A stretch of DNA of 64,000 bases from Micromonospora fulviviridis. GTDB lineage: Bacteria; Actinomycetota; Actinomycetes; Mycobacteriales; Micromonosporaceae. The position numbers and the translations under genes are program-made. Of the stretch, positions 54,778 through 63,654 are shown in pieces. Where the stretch lies: contig NZ_BMRA01000019.1 of NCBI RefSeq assembly GCF_014648395.1, positions 1 to 64,000 on the forward strand, in the 5' to 3' direction. Within the stretch, counting starts at the first letter, position 1. Every line of letters starts with the position of its first letter. Under the pieces are notes generated by a model, which was not told the origin of the DNA, did no database searches, and worked only from the letters and a program-made list of their open reading frames with translations.

Positions 54778-55731
54778 GTGAAGGCTTCCGTCCGGTTCCC
54801 GGTCTCCCCCACGCTGCTGCGTCGCCTCGCGTACACCTCGATCATCGCGAACGTGGCGATCGTGGTCACCGGCGGGGCGGTCCGGCTCACCGCGTCCGGT
54901 CTCGGCTGCCCCACCTGGCCCCGGTGCACCGACGAGTCGTACCACACCACGGCCGAGATGGGCGTGCACGGGGTGATCGAGTTCGGCAACCGGCTGCTCA
55001 CCTTCGCCGTGGGAATCATCGCGCTGGCCGTGGTGCTCGCCGTGCTGGCCCAGCGGACCCGCCCGCGCGGGCTGCTGCCGCTGTCGATCGGCGTCCTGTT
55101 CGGCATCCCCGCCCAGGCCGTCATCGGCGGCATCACCGTGCTCACCAACCTCAACCCGTGGGTGGTCGGGCTGCACTTCCTCGCCTCGATGGTGGTGATC
55201 GCCGCCGCGTACGCGCTCTGGCGGCGCACCGTCGAGCCGGACGGGCCGGTCCGCCCGACCGTGCCGGCGCCGCTCCGTACCCTCGCCGTGCTCACGACCG
55301 TGGTCGGCGCGGCCGTGCTGGTGGTCGGCACCTGGGTGACCGGCAGCGGCCCGCACGCGGGCGACCAGGGTGCGGCCCGCAACGGCCTGGACCCGGAGGC
55401 GATCTCCCAGGTGCACGCCGACGGGGTGTTCCTGCTCATCGGCCTCTCGGTGGCGCTGCTCTTCGCGTTCCGCGCGGTGGGTGCCGCCCGCGCCGCCCGG
55501 GCCGCCGGGGTGCTGGTCGCGGTCGAGCTGGGCCAGGGCCTGATCGGCTTCGTGCAGTACTTCACCCACCTGCCCGCCGTGCTGGTCGCCGCGCACATGC
55601 TCGGCTCCTGCCTGGTGCTGCTGGCGACCCTGGGCGTGCTCTGGGCCACCCGGGAGCGGCGTCCGGCCGCTCCGCCGGCCCCGGCCACCACGACCGCCCC
55701 GGCGGAGCAGCCGGTCACCGCGGCCGCCTGA
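54778..55731 (+). CDS. ctaA: Heme A synthase (CtaA/COX15)
   Basis: This 317-aa membrane enzyme oxidises heme O to heme A for cytochrome aa3 oxidase. Eight helices are visible. Heme-ligand and functional residues: GLGCPTWPRC, the extracellular Cys pair of the actinobacterial/Bacillus type, GVHGVIEFGNR, VVGLHFLASM, SQVHADGVF and LVAAHMLGS. The tail beyond 300 is Pro/Ala-rich. It is divergent from sufR and probably leaderless. The partner heme O synthase gene ctaB is 3.3 kb away. Confidence 0.95.
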   Translation: MKASVRFPVSPTLLRRLAYTSIIANVAIVVTGGAVRLTASGLGCPTWPRCTDESYHTTAEMGVHGVIEFGNRLLTFAVGIIALAVVLAVLAQRTRPRGLLPLSIGVLFGIPAQAVIGGITVLTNLNPWVVGLHFLASMVVIAAAYALWRRTVEPDGPVRPTVPAPLRTLAVLTTVVGAAVLVVGTWVTGSGPHAGDQGAARNGLDPEAISQVHADGVFLLIGLSVALLFAFRAVGAARAARAAGVLVAVELGQGLIGFVQYFTHLPAVLVAAHMLGSCLVLLATLGVLWATRERRPAAPPAPATTTAPAEQPVTAAA

Positions 55732-55811
55732 GGCGGCGGACCGGCGTTACCCCTCGCCGACAGCGGGAAAGCGGTCCGGGTCACGGACCGTCCGCCCGAG
55801 GGGAGCCGCCG

Positions 55812-57479
55812 GTGTCGCGCAAGGGCCTGGCCACGACCGTCCCGCAGCGGCTGACACCGGTGGCCGGCGCGCCGCTGTGGTGCGACGCCCACGAGTTCGG
55901 GCTCACCGGCGACGGCGTGACCAACGACCAGCCGGCGCTGGCCGCCCTCGTGGACCGGCTGGGCGAGGGATACGACGCCGACGGCCGGGCCCGGGTGATC
56001 TACTGCCCGCCGGGCATCTACTCGATCCGGGACGCCGGCACCGTCTGGCGCAGCGGGGTGTCGCTGGTCGGCGCGGGATCGGCGGCGACCCGGTTCCTGC
56101 TCAGCAACGAGGGCAACCGGGACGACCCCGTCCCGCTGGCGTACTGGACCACCGTGCAGCACGGCGCGGACCGGGACCGGCACATTGCCGACTGCACCTT
56201 CGCCGACTTCGAGATCGACGGTTCCGGCGTCGGCATGGCCCGGTACAACTACCTCGCCAAGGGCCTCGGCCTCCAGTACGTGGTGCGCGGCGTGTTCCGC
56301 AACCTCTACATCCACCACACCGGGGCGACCGGTCTGGGCTGCGACTTCCTCCAGGACAGCCTGATCGACGGGGTGGTCGTGGTGGGCTGCGGCCGGCTGG
56401 ACAACGGCGAGCAGATGGGCGGCGCGGGCATCGGCGTCGGCATCGGCGGCTGGGGCGACGTGGAACGGCTCACCATCGCCAACTGCACCACCCTCGGCAA
56501 CGGGACCAACGGGATCTTCCTGGAGCTGCAGAAGGACTACTGGCCGCCGCCCCGCGGCTTCCGCATCGTCGGGTGCCACAGCCAGGCCAACCGGTTCGGC
56601 ATCTCCGACTGGGGCGCCGACGGGCTGGTCGTCTCGGCCTGCACGCTGACGAACAACCTGGAGGCGGGCTTCGACGTCTCGGCCAACGGCACGGCCGGGG
56701 TCGCCGGTCGCGGTGGGCTGCTCACCGACTGCGTGATCGACCGCAACGTGGGCGACGGGATCAGCATGGGCAACACCCCCGGCCCGTACGCGGTCCGGGG
56801 CAACCGGATCAGCCGCAACGGCGGGTACGGCTACCACGAGCACGACCTGGGCCACGGGTACCGGGGCGCGGCCGCGGACGTGGTGATCGAGGGGAACGAC
56901 ATCTGGGACAACGCGCTGGACGGGATCCGGATCGACCGGCCGATGGTCGACGCCGCGGTGGTGGGCAACCGGATCCGGGACAACGGGCGCCGGTCCGCTC
57001 CGGCGTGCCGCGGCTCCGGCGCGACCGTGCGATACGCCCCGCGCCGGGTCACCGACGGGGCGGCGGACTGGCCGCCCGGCGGGCACCGGGGCAAGGTCGT
57101 GCGGGTCGACTCGCGGACCGCGGTGGTGGCCGACAACACCGGCACGGAGCTGTCCCTGGCCGAGGTGCGGCCCGACGGCGCCACCGGCTGGAACGAGGCC
57201 ACCCCGGCGCCCGGCACCCCCTACGAGCTGCCCGCCGGGCCGCCCGAGCGCGCCGGCGTCGCGGTCAACGCCCCGTTCGACTCGGCGACCGTGCGGGGCA
57301 ACCGGATCTGGCACCGGGACGGGCACACCCACACCTACGGGTTCTGGGTGACCGGCGCGGGCAGTTGCGTCTCGTGCCGGGTGGAGGACAACGACTTCGC
57401 CGGGAACGAGGCGGCCGTCCGGCTGGACACCCCACCGATCGGCGGCCGCTGGGACCGCAACCACTGCGACGGGGAGTGA
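55812..57479 (+). CDS. Right-handed beta-helix repeat protein (pectate-lyase-like fold)
   Basis: This 555-aa protein starts with the polysaccharide-lyase-type opening HEFGLTGDGVTNDQPALAALVD, RVIYCPPGIYSI and GVSLVGAGSAATRF, followed by many parallel beta-helix coils (VVRGVFRNLYIHHTG, LTIANCTTLGNGTNGIFLE, CVIDRNVGDGISMGN and others with Asn/Gly turns). Such folds occur in glycan hydrolases, lyases and epimerases. No signal peptide is seen, which is odd for a polysaccharide enzyme. The GTG start follows GAGGGGAG. No catalytic residues can be assigned with confidence. Confidence 0.85.
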   Translation: MSRKGLATTVPQRLTPVAGAPLWCDAHEFGLTGDGVTNDQPALAALVDRLGEGYDADGRARVIYCPPGIYSIRDAGTVWRSGVSLVGAGSAATRFLLSNEGNRDDPVPLAYWTTVQHGADRDRHIADCTFADFEIDGSGVGMARYNYLAKGLGLQYVVRGVFRNLYIHHTGATGLGCDFLQDSLIDGVVVVGCGRLDNGEQMGGAGIGVGIGGWGDVERLTIANCTTLGNGTNGIFLELQKDYWPPPRGFRIVGCHSQANRFGISDWGADGLVVSACTLTNNLEAGFDVSANGTAGVAGRGGLLTDCVIDRNVGDGISMGNTPGPYAVRGNRISRNGGYGYHEHDLGHGYRGAAADVVIEGNDIWDNALDGIRIDRPMVDAAVVGNRIRDNGRRSAPACRGSGATVRYAPRRVTDGAADWPPGGHRGKVVRVDSRTAVVADNTGTELSLAEVRPDGATGWNEATPAPGTPYELPAGPPERAGVAVNAPFDSATVRGNRIWHRDGHTHTYGFWVTGAGSCVSCRVEDNDFAGNEAAVRLDTPPIGGRWDRNHCDGE

Positions 57480-57484
57480 GGCCG

Positions 57485-57513
57485 GCTCCGGCCCGCTCGG
57501 CGCGGGCCGGAGC
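57485..57513. terminator. Bidirectional intrinsic terminator
   Basis: A perfect 12-bp stem (57485-57496 with 57502-57513) and 5-nt loop separate the convergent beta-helix and ATP-grasp genes. Confidence 0.75.
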
Positions 57514-57518
57514 GCGGG

Positions 57519-58439
57519 TCAGGACCGCCGGGCCAGGTGGGTGGCGACCGCCGCGGCGAGCCGGTCGGGGGCGCCGTCGGCGTACCCGATGAACAGGCTC
57601 GGCTCGGTGAGCTCCAGCTCGACCAGGACGGGGGCCCCGTCCGGGCCGGGGATCAGGTCCACCCGGGCGTAGAGCAGCCGGTCGGTGCCGCCGGGCACGA
57701 CCGTCAGGGTCTTCTCCGCCGTGTCGAGCTGTTCCGGGGTGGCCGTCCGGGCGTCGATCCGCTCCTCCTTGTAGAGCTCAGCCACGCCGCGGTCGGGGCC
57801 GGTCAGCATCGGCCCCTTGCGGATCGCGTGGCTGAACGCCAGGCCGTCCGGCCCGGCCAGGAAGAGCAGCGCGGTCTCCCCGGCGGTGTCCACCGCGCCG
57901 AGGTACGGCTGGACCATGGTGACCCGCCCGGCGGCGGAGAGCCGCCGTACGTGCGCCACGGCCAGTTCCCGGTGCTCCGGGTCGGCCAGGTCGTACCGGC
58001 CGGTGTCCTGGCTGCCGGCGCTGACCGCCGGCTTGATCACGTACTCGCCGGCGTCGGCGGGTGGGCTCCAGTCGGCGCCCGGCTCGACCCAGGCGGTCGG
58101 CACCGTCGGCACGCCGGCCGCGGACAGCTCGGCCAGGTAGCGCTTGTCGGTGTTCCAGGCGACCACGTCGGCCGGGTTGACCAGGGTCGGCACGGTACGG
58201 GCCCAGGCGACGAACTCGTCGCGGCGCAGCGCGTAGTCCCAGGGCGAGCGGAGCACGACCAGGTCGTAGCCGGACCAGTCCACGGCCGGGTCGTCCCACA
58301 CCACCGCCTCGGCGGCGACGCCGCGGGCGGCGAGCGGGGCGAGCGCGAGCCGGTCGTCCGGGTCGAGGTCGGGCAGGGCCGTGCAGGTGACGAGAGCGAC
58401 CCGGGGTTCCCCCCGGGTCGGCTGGTGGTGGTTGGTCAA
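57519..58439 (-). CDS. ATP-grasp domain protein (RimK-like ligase)
   Basis: This 306-aa protein has an N-terminal Rossmann-like part (VALVTCTALPDLDPDD, YDLVVLRSPWDYALRRDEF) and the ATP-grasp core: TDKRYLAELSAAGVPTVPTA, EYVIKPAVSAGSQDTGRY with the ATP-binding Lys, MVQPYL, and VDLIPGPDGAPVLVELELTEP with metal ligands. Such enzymes join a carboxylate to an amine or thiol. The only usable start is a TTG at 58439; no ATG or GTG is in the first 40 codons. It starts 6 nt after the stop of the upstream 110-aa gene, so re-initiation is likely. Confidence 0.85.
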   Translation of the reverse strand: MTNHHQPTRGEPRVALVTCTALPDLDPDDRLALAPLAARGVAAEAVVWDDPAVDWSGYDLVVLRSPWDYALRRDEFVAWARTVPTLVNPADVVAWNTDKRYLAELSAAGVPTVPTAWVEPGADWSPPADAGEYVIKPAVSAGSQDTGRYDLADPEHRELAVAHVRRLSAAGRVTMVQPYLGAVDTAGETALLFLAGPDGLAFSHAIRKGPMLTGPDRGVAELYKEERIDARTATPEQLDTAEKTLTVVPGGTDRLLYARVDLIPGPDGAPVLVELELTEPSLFIGYADGAPDRLAAAVATHLARRS

Positions 58440-58445
58440 TTTATG

Positions 58446-58778
58446 TCAACGGGCCATCGTGCGCCGGGCCATCGACCGCCAGAGGTCGTTGCTCGGACGC
58501 ATCTGGTCCATCAGCTCACGCTCCCAGGCGTTCTCGACGGTGACACCTGCGGTGGCGCAGGCCTGCCGCGCGACGTCGGTGCCGTCGGCGAACTGGTCGG
58601 CCCACGCCCCGTCGGAACCCACGAGGACGATGCGTGCACCGCGCTTGCCGACGTACTCGATGACCGCCTTCGCTCCGCCGTGTCCGGCGGCGAACGACTT
58701 GATGCCCGCGACCAGGCCGTTGGGGGCCTGCTCGGTGGTCTTGTCAGCCGTGAGCGTCGTATCGGAACCATCTGCCAT
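58446..58778 (-). CDS. Conserved hypothetical protein (110 aa)
   Basis: This small protein is not recognised. It has an acidic, Thr-rich start (1-20), then NGLVAGIKSFAAGHGGAKAVIEYVGKRGARIVLVGSDG and ARQACATAGVTVENAWERELMDQ, which suggests a Rossmann-like or ferredoxin-like alpha/beta fold. There is no signal peptide. It is translated just ahead of the TTG-started ATP-grasp gene, so the two may work together. Confidence 0.6.
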   Translation of the reverse strand: MADGSDTTLTADKTTEQAPNGLVAGIKSFAAGHGGAKAVIEYVGKRGARIVLVGSDGAWADQFADGTDVARQACATAGVTVENAWERELMDQMRPSNDLWRSMARRTMAR

Positions 58779-58963
58779 GACGCGAAGCCTAAGCAGACAT
58801 CCACCCGGATGTGCGAGAACGATGAACTGAATGTGATGCCAATTACCTACGGGTTTAAGGAAGACCACAGGTAATTCGCCCGGACATGTCGCTTATACCC
58901 GGGCAAAGCGGGCGGGGGAGATCGTCACAGTCTGTCCGGGTTGAGCCCGTCCGACTCAGGCCG

Positions 58964-58996
58964 AAAAAAATTCTGATGAAATACCCGACAGTCGGG
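58964..58996 (-). terminator. Possible terminator of ctaB
   Basis: On the minus strand a small hairpin (CCCGA-3 nt-TCGGG, 58984-58996) is followed 13 nt later by seven T (58964-58970). The stem is short. The remaining gap from 58779 to 59029 is AT-richer than its surroundings and may hold the promoter of the 110-aa gene. Confidence 0.3.
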
Positions 58997-59029
58997 GAAC
59001 CATCCACCCCGGTCAGTGCCGGCGACGGA

Positions 59030-59989
59030 TCAGAGCAGGGCGTCGAGGGCGACGGCCGCGAACAGGATGGTGAGGTACGTGGTGGACCAGTGGAACAGCC
59101 GCATCGGCTTGACCGCCTCACCCCGCGCCGCCCGGCGGCAGAGCTTGTGCGCCTCGACGACGAAGATGCCGCCCACCACCAGCGCGGTGACGCCGTAGAT
59201 CGGGCTCATCCCGAGTGGCCACACGGCCAGCGACGAGAGCAGGGTCAGCCAGGAGAAGAGGATGATCTCCGCGTTGACCCGGCGGACCGACGCCACCACC
59301 GGCAGCATCGGGATGCCGGCCCGGGCGTAGTCGGCCTTGTACTTGATGGCCAGCGCGTAGAAGTGCGGCATCTGCCAGAAGAAGACCACCGCGAACAGGC
59401 CCCACGCGGCCGGGGCCAGCGAGCCGGTGACCGCCGCCCAGCCGATCAGCACCGGCGCGGCCCCGCAGGCGCCGCCCCAGAAGGTGTTGGCGGCCGTGGT
59501 GCGCTTCAGCCAGAGCGTGTAGACCAGGTCGTAGTAGGCGATCGCGGCCAGGGTCAGCCCGGCCGCCAGCCAGTTGGTGGCGACGGCCATCAGCGTCACC
59601 GAGACCACCGCCAGCACCAGGCCGAAGACCAGCGCGTTGCGCGGCGACACGGTGTGCGCCGGCAGCGGCCGGCGCTTGGTGCGCCGCATCAACTGGTCGA
59701 TGTCCCGGTCGATGTAGCAGTTCAGCACGCTGGCCGCGCCTGCGGCGAGCGAGCCGCCGACCAGCACCACGGCCACCAGCCACAGCGACGGCAGGCCGCC
59801 GTCGGCCAGCATCATCGCCGGCACGGTGGTGACCAGCAGCAGCTCGACGATCCGGGGCTTGGTGAGCGCCACGTACGCGGCCACCACGGCCCGTACGTCC
59901 CGTCGGCCGGCCGCCGACACCTCCGTCACCGTGCGCACCGGCGGCTGCCCGGCAGAGTCGCTGACGGGGCGCTCGGTGATCATGCTCAC
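59030..59989 (-). CDS. ctaB: Protoheme IX farnesyltransferase (heme O synthase)
   Basis: This 319-aa membrane enzyme adds a farnesyl group to heme B, the first step of heme A synthesis. The UbiA-type Asp motif NCYIDRDIDQLMRRTKRRPL is near 90, the second YKADYARAGIPMLPVV near 200, with about nine helices. The GTG at 59989 is chosen because GAAGGTGG lies 6 nt upstream; the ATG two codons later is the alternative. It is divergent from tkt, a usual actinobacterial arrangement. Confidence 0.95.
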   Translation of the reverse strand: MSMITERPVSDSAGQPPVRTVTEVSAAGRRDVRAVVAAYVALTKPRIVELLLVTTVPAMMLADGGLPSLWLVAVVLVGGSLAAGAASVLNCYIDRDIDQLMRRTKRRPLPAHTVSPRNALVFGLVLAVVSVTLMAVATNWLAAGLTLAAIAYYDLVYTLWLKRTTAANTFWGGACGAAPVLIGWAAVTGSLAPAAWGLFAVVFFWQMPHFYALAIKYKADYARAGIPMLPVVASVRRVNAEIILFSWLTLLSSLAVWPLGMSPIYGVTALVVGGIFVVEAHKLCRRAARGEAVKPMRLFHWSTTYLTILFAAVALDALL

Positions 59990-60254
59990 GGATTGCCACC
60001 TTCCGGCTTCGGCGGGGGAGGTCGGGGTCGGCCCGGACCCCTCGGGGTCCACACACCGCCCCACACACTACGCGTCGTCGTTTTGGCTGCCCCGGAGACC
60101 CGGCAACGGTGCGGGCCGTCACATCTCGAGGTGAACGACCGATCCGGTCGGACACGTACAGAAGAGCATGCAGAGATCCCCGGGCGGACGTTTAGGGCCG
60201 CTCGATAGGGTCATCAGTGAGGGTTCCGCCCATCTGCCGAGGAGCACAACCATC

Positions 60255-62393
60255 GTGGCTGCCAACCGACCCGAGCTTCCCGCTCTCAACTGGTCCGACC
60301 TCGACCGCAGGGCCGTCGACACGGTCCGCGTGCTGGCCATGGACGCCGTGGAGAAATCCGGCAACGGCCACCCGGGCACGGCCATGAGCCTCGCCCCGGC
60401 GGCGTACCTGCTCTTCAACCGGGTCATGCGGCACAACCCGACCGACCCGAACTGGCCCGGCCGGGACCGGTTCGTGCTGTCCGCCGGGCACTCCAGCCTG
60501 ACCCTCTACATCCAGCTCTTCCTCTCCGGCTACCCGCTGGCCCTGGACGACCTCAAGGCGCTGCGCCAGTGGGGCTCGCTCACCCCGGGCCACCCGGAGC
60601 ACGGCCACACCCCGGGCGTGGAGACCACCACCGGCCCGCTCGGCCAGGGCCTCGGCAACGCGGTCGGCATGGCGATGGCGGCCCGCCGCGAGCGCGGCCT
60701 GTTCGACCCCGAGTCGGAGCGCGGCGACTCCCCCTTCGACCACGACATCTGGTGCATCGCCTCCGACGGTGACATCGAGGAGGGCATCAGCCACGAGGCG
60801 AGCGCCCTCGCCGGCCACCAGCAGCTCGGCAACCTCTGCGTGATCTACGACGACAACGAGATCTCGATCGAGGACGACACCCGGATCGCCAAGAGCGAGG
60901 ACGTGGCCGCCCGCTACGCGGCGTACGGCTGGCACGTGCAGACCGTCGACTGGCGCCGCGGCGACGCCGACCAGGGCGACTACCACGAGGACGTCGAGGC
61001 GCTGCACCAGGCGCTGCTGGCCGCCCGGGCGGAGACCGGCCGCCCCTCCTTCATCGCGCTGCGCACCATCATCGGCTGGCCCGCCCCGAACAAGCAGAAC
61101 ACCGGCAAGATCCACGGCTCGGCGCTCGGCGCCGACGAGGTGAAGGCCACCAAGCGGATTCTCGGCTTCGACCCGGAGCGCACCTTCGAGATCGACGACG
61201 AGGTGCTCAAGCACGCCCGCCAGGTCATGGAGCGGGGCGCCGAGGCGCAGGCGGCGTGGACCACCACGTTCGACGCCTGGGCGCAGGCCAACCCGGAGCG
61301 CAAGGCCCTCTGGGACCGGATGTCGACCCGGACCCTGCCGCAGGGCTGGACCGACGCGCTGCCGACCTTCCCGGCCGACGCCAAGGGCGTGGCCACCCGG
61401 GCCGCCTCCGGCAAGGTCCTGGAGGCCCTCGCCCCGGTGCTGCCCGAGCTGTGGGGCGGCTCCGCCGACCTGGCGGAGAGCAACAACACCACCATGAAGG
61501 GCGAGCCGTCCTTCATCCCCGCCGAGCACGCGACCAAGGACTTCCCGGGCGACGAGTACGGCCGCACCCTGCACTTCGGCATCCGTGAGCACGCCATGGG
61601 CGCGATCCTCAACGGCATCGCCCTGCACGGCGGCACCCGCCCGTACGGCGGCACGTTCCTGGTCTTCAGCGACTACATGCGCCCCTCGGTGCGGCTCGCC
61701 GCGCTGATGAAGCTGCCGGTGGTCTACGTCTGGACGCACGACTCGATCGGCCTCGGCGAGGACGGCCCGACCCACCAGCCGGTGGAGCACCTGACCGCGC
61801 TGCGCGCCATCCCCGGCCTGGACGTGGTCCGCCCGGCCGACGCCAACGAGACGGCCTGGGCGTGGCGGCAGGCCCTGGAGCACACCGACCGGCCCACCGC
61901 GCTGGCGCTCAGCCGGCAGGCGCTGCCGACCCTCGACCGCACCGACCTGGCCGGCGCCGAGGGCGTCGTGAAGGGCGGCTACGTGCTGGCCGAGGCGTCC
62001 ACCGGCAAGCCCCAGGTGATCATCGTGGGCACCGGCTCCGAGGTGCAGCTCTGCCTCACCGCCCGGGAGCGGCTGGAGGCCGACGGCACCCCCACCCGGG
62101 TGGTCTCCATGCCCTGCCAGGAGTGGTTCTTCGCGCAGGACGAGGCGTACCGGGAGTCGGTCCTTCCGCGCGGGGTAAAGGCACGGGTGAGCGTGGAGGC
62201 GGGCATCGGCATGTCCTGGCGGGGGATCGTCGGCGACAGCGGCGAGTGCGTGAGCCTGGAGCACTACGGGGCGAGCGCGCCGCACTCCGTGCTCTTCGAG
62301 CAGTTCGGGTTCACCCCCGACCGGATCGTGGCCGCCGCGCACGCGGCGATGACCCGGGTGGGCGACATCACCGGTTTCACGACCGGCAACTGA
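60255..62393 (+). CDS. tkt: Transketolase
   Basis: This 712-aa thiamine diphosphate enzyme moves two-carbon units between sugar phosphates in the pentose phosphate pathway. Motifs: SGNGHPGTAMSLAPAAYLLF, GPLGQGLGNAVGMA, SDGDIEEGISHEAS and YDDNEISIEDDT (the GDG...N diphosphate motif), REHAMGAILNGIALHGG with the catalytic Glu, and THDSIGLGEDGPTHQPVEHL. The GTG start at 60255 has AGGAG about 10 nt upstream. It heads the tkt-tal-pgi group. Confidence 0.96.
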   Translation: MAANRPELPALNWSDLDRRAVDTVRVLAMDAVEKSGNGHPGTAMSLAPAAYLLFNRVMRHNPTDPNWPGRDRFVLSAGHSSLTLYIQLFLSGYPLALDDLKALRQWGSLTPGHPEHGHTPGVETTTGPLGQGLGNAVGMAMAARRERGLFDPESERGDSPFDHDIWCIASDGDIEEGISHEASALAGHQQLGNLCVIYDDNEISIEDDTRIAKSEDVAARYAAYGWHVQTVDWRRGDADQGDYHEDVEALHQALLAARAETGRPSFIALRTIIGWPAPNKQNTGKIHGSALGADEVKATKRILGFDPERTFEIDDEVLKHARQVMERGAEAQAAWTTTFDAWAQANPERKALWDRMSTRTLPQGWTDALPTFPADAKGVATRAASGKVLEALAPVLPELWGGSADLAESNNTTMKGEPSFIPAEHATKDFPGDEYGRTLHFGIREHAMGAILNGIALHGGTRPYGGTFLVFSDYMRPSVRLAALMKLPVVYVWTHDSIGLGEDGPTHQPVEHLTALRAIPGLDVVRPADANETAWAWRQALEHTDRPTALALSRQALPTLDRTDLAGAEGVVKGGYVLAEASTGKPQVIIVGTGSEVQLCLTARERLEADGTPTRVVSMPCQEWFFAQDEAYRESVLPRGVKARVSVEAGIGMSWRGIVGDSGECVSLEHYGASAPHSVLFEQFGFTPDRIVAAAHAAMTRVGDITGFTTGN

Positions 62394-62409
62394 GGGGAGC
62401 GTGGACGGC

Positions 62410-63588
62410 ATGACGGACAGGCTGAGCGAGCTCCAGGCCGCTGGTGTGGCGATCTGGCTCGACGATCTTTCCCGGGTACGACTCAGCTCCGGCGGGCTGG
62501 ACAAGCTCCGCCGGGAGCAGCACGTGGCCGGGGTGACCACCAACCCGACGATCTTCGCCAAGGCGCTGAGCGACGCCGACGAGTACAACTGGCAGCTGCG
62601 CGACCTCGCCACCCGCGGCCTCGAGGTCGAGGAGGCGGTCCGCATGCTCACCACGTACGACGTGCGGTGGGCCTGCGACGTGATGCGCCCGTCGTACGAC
62701 AAGAGCGCCGGGGTGGACGGCCGGGTGTCGATCGAGGTCGACCCGCGGCTGGCCCACGAGTCCGAGCGGACCGTCGCCGAGGCCAAGGCGCTCTGGTGGC
62801 TGGTCGACCGGCCGAACCTGTTCATCAAGATCCCCGCCACCGAGGCGGGCCTGCCGGCGATCACCGCGACCCTGGCCGAGGGGATCAGCGTGAACGTCAC
62901 GCTGATCTTCGGCCTGGACCGGTACTCGCAGGTCATGGAGGCGTTCCTGGCCGGTCTGGAGCAGGCGAAGGCGAACGGGCACGACCTGTCGAAGATCGGC
63001 TCGGTCGCCTCGTTCTTCGTCTCCCGGGTCGACACCGAGGTGGACAAGCGGCTGGAGAAGATCGGCTCCGACGAGGCCAAGGCGCTGCGCGGCAAGGCGG
63101 CCATCGCCAACGCCCAGCTGGCGTACGAGCGCTACGGCGAGGTCTTCGGCTCCGACCGGTGGAAGAAGCTGGCCGACGCGGGCGCCCACCCGCAGCGCCC
63201 GCTGTGGGCCTCCACCTCGACCAAGAACCCGGACTACCGGGACGTCATCTACGTGGAGGAGCTGATCGCGCCCGGCACGGTCAACACCATGCCGGAAGCG
63301 GTCATCCACGCCTACGCCGACCACGGTGAGACCCGCGGCGACACCATCACCGGCTCGTACGACGAGGCCCGGAAGGTCTTCACCGACCTCGAGGCGGTCG
63401 GCGTGGACATGGCCGACGTGATCGCCGTCCTGGAGCGGGAGGGCGTGGAGAAGTTCGAGGCGAGCTGGCTGGAGCTGCTCGACGGGGTCAAGAAGTCCCT
63501 CGCCGAGGCGGGCAAGGGCACCGGGCAGCCCGGCCGGGCCGCCAAGGGCAACGCGCGGGCCGCCGAACAGGCCGGGGGCAACGCGTGA
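62410..63588 (+). CDS. tal: Transaldolase
   Basis: This 392-aa enzyme transfers dihydroxyacetone units between sugar phosphates. The Schiff-base Lys is in NLFIKIPATEAGLP near 143, with GVTTNPTIF near 48 and SVNVTLIFGLDRY and SVASFFVSRVDTEVDK further on, as in the long actinobacterial transaldolases. The C-terminal 25 residues are Ala/Gly/Lys-rich. The ATG at 62410 fits GGGGAG 10 nt upstream better than the GTG at 62401. It follows tkt by 16 bp. Confidence 0.95.
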   Translation: MTDRLSELQAAGVAIWLDDLSRVRLSSGGLDKLRREQHVAGVTTNPTIFAKALSDADEYNWQLRDLATRGLEVEEAVRMLTTYDVRWACDVMRPSYDKSAGVDGRVSIEVDPRLAHESERTVAEAKALWWLVDRPNLFIKIPATEAGLPAITATLAEGISVNVTLIFGLDRYSQVMEAFLAGLEQAKANGHDLSKIGSVASFFVSRVDTEVDKRLEKIGSDEAKALRGKAAIANAQLAYERYGEVFGSDRWKKLADAGAHPQRPLWASTSTKNPDYRDVIYVEELIAPGTVNTMPEAVIHAYADHGETRGDTITGSYDEARKVFTDLEAVGVDMADVIAVLEREGVEKFEASWLELLDGVKKSLAEAGKGTGQPGRAAKGNARAAEQAGGNA

Positions 63589-63602
63589 CGGACGGCGCCG
63601 GA

Positions 63603-63628
63603 CGCGTCCCGGGGTGCCCCGGGACGCG
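63603..63628 (+). other. Hairpin between tal and pgi
   Basis: A 12-bp near-perfect stem with a very short loop (63603-63614 with 63617-63628) lies 27 bp before the next start. It may attenuate transcription or protect the tkt-tal message. Confidence 0.5.
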
Positions 63629-63654
63629 CCACGCCACGAGGACGGGGTGGTGAG

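Noticed and set aside
60192..63110. 972-codon minus-strand frame opposite tkt and tal
   Set aside because: Antisense shadow of two certain enzymes; the translation is low-complexity Gly/Val/Arg with no motifs.
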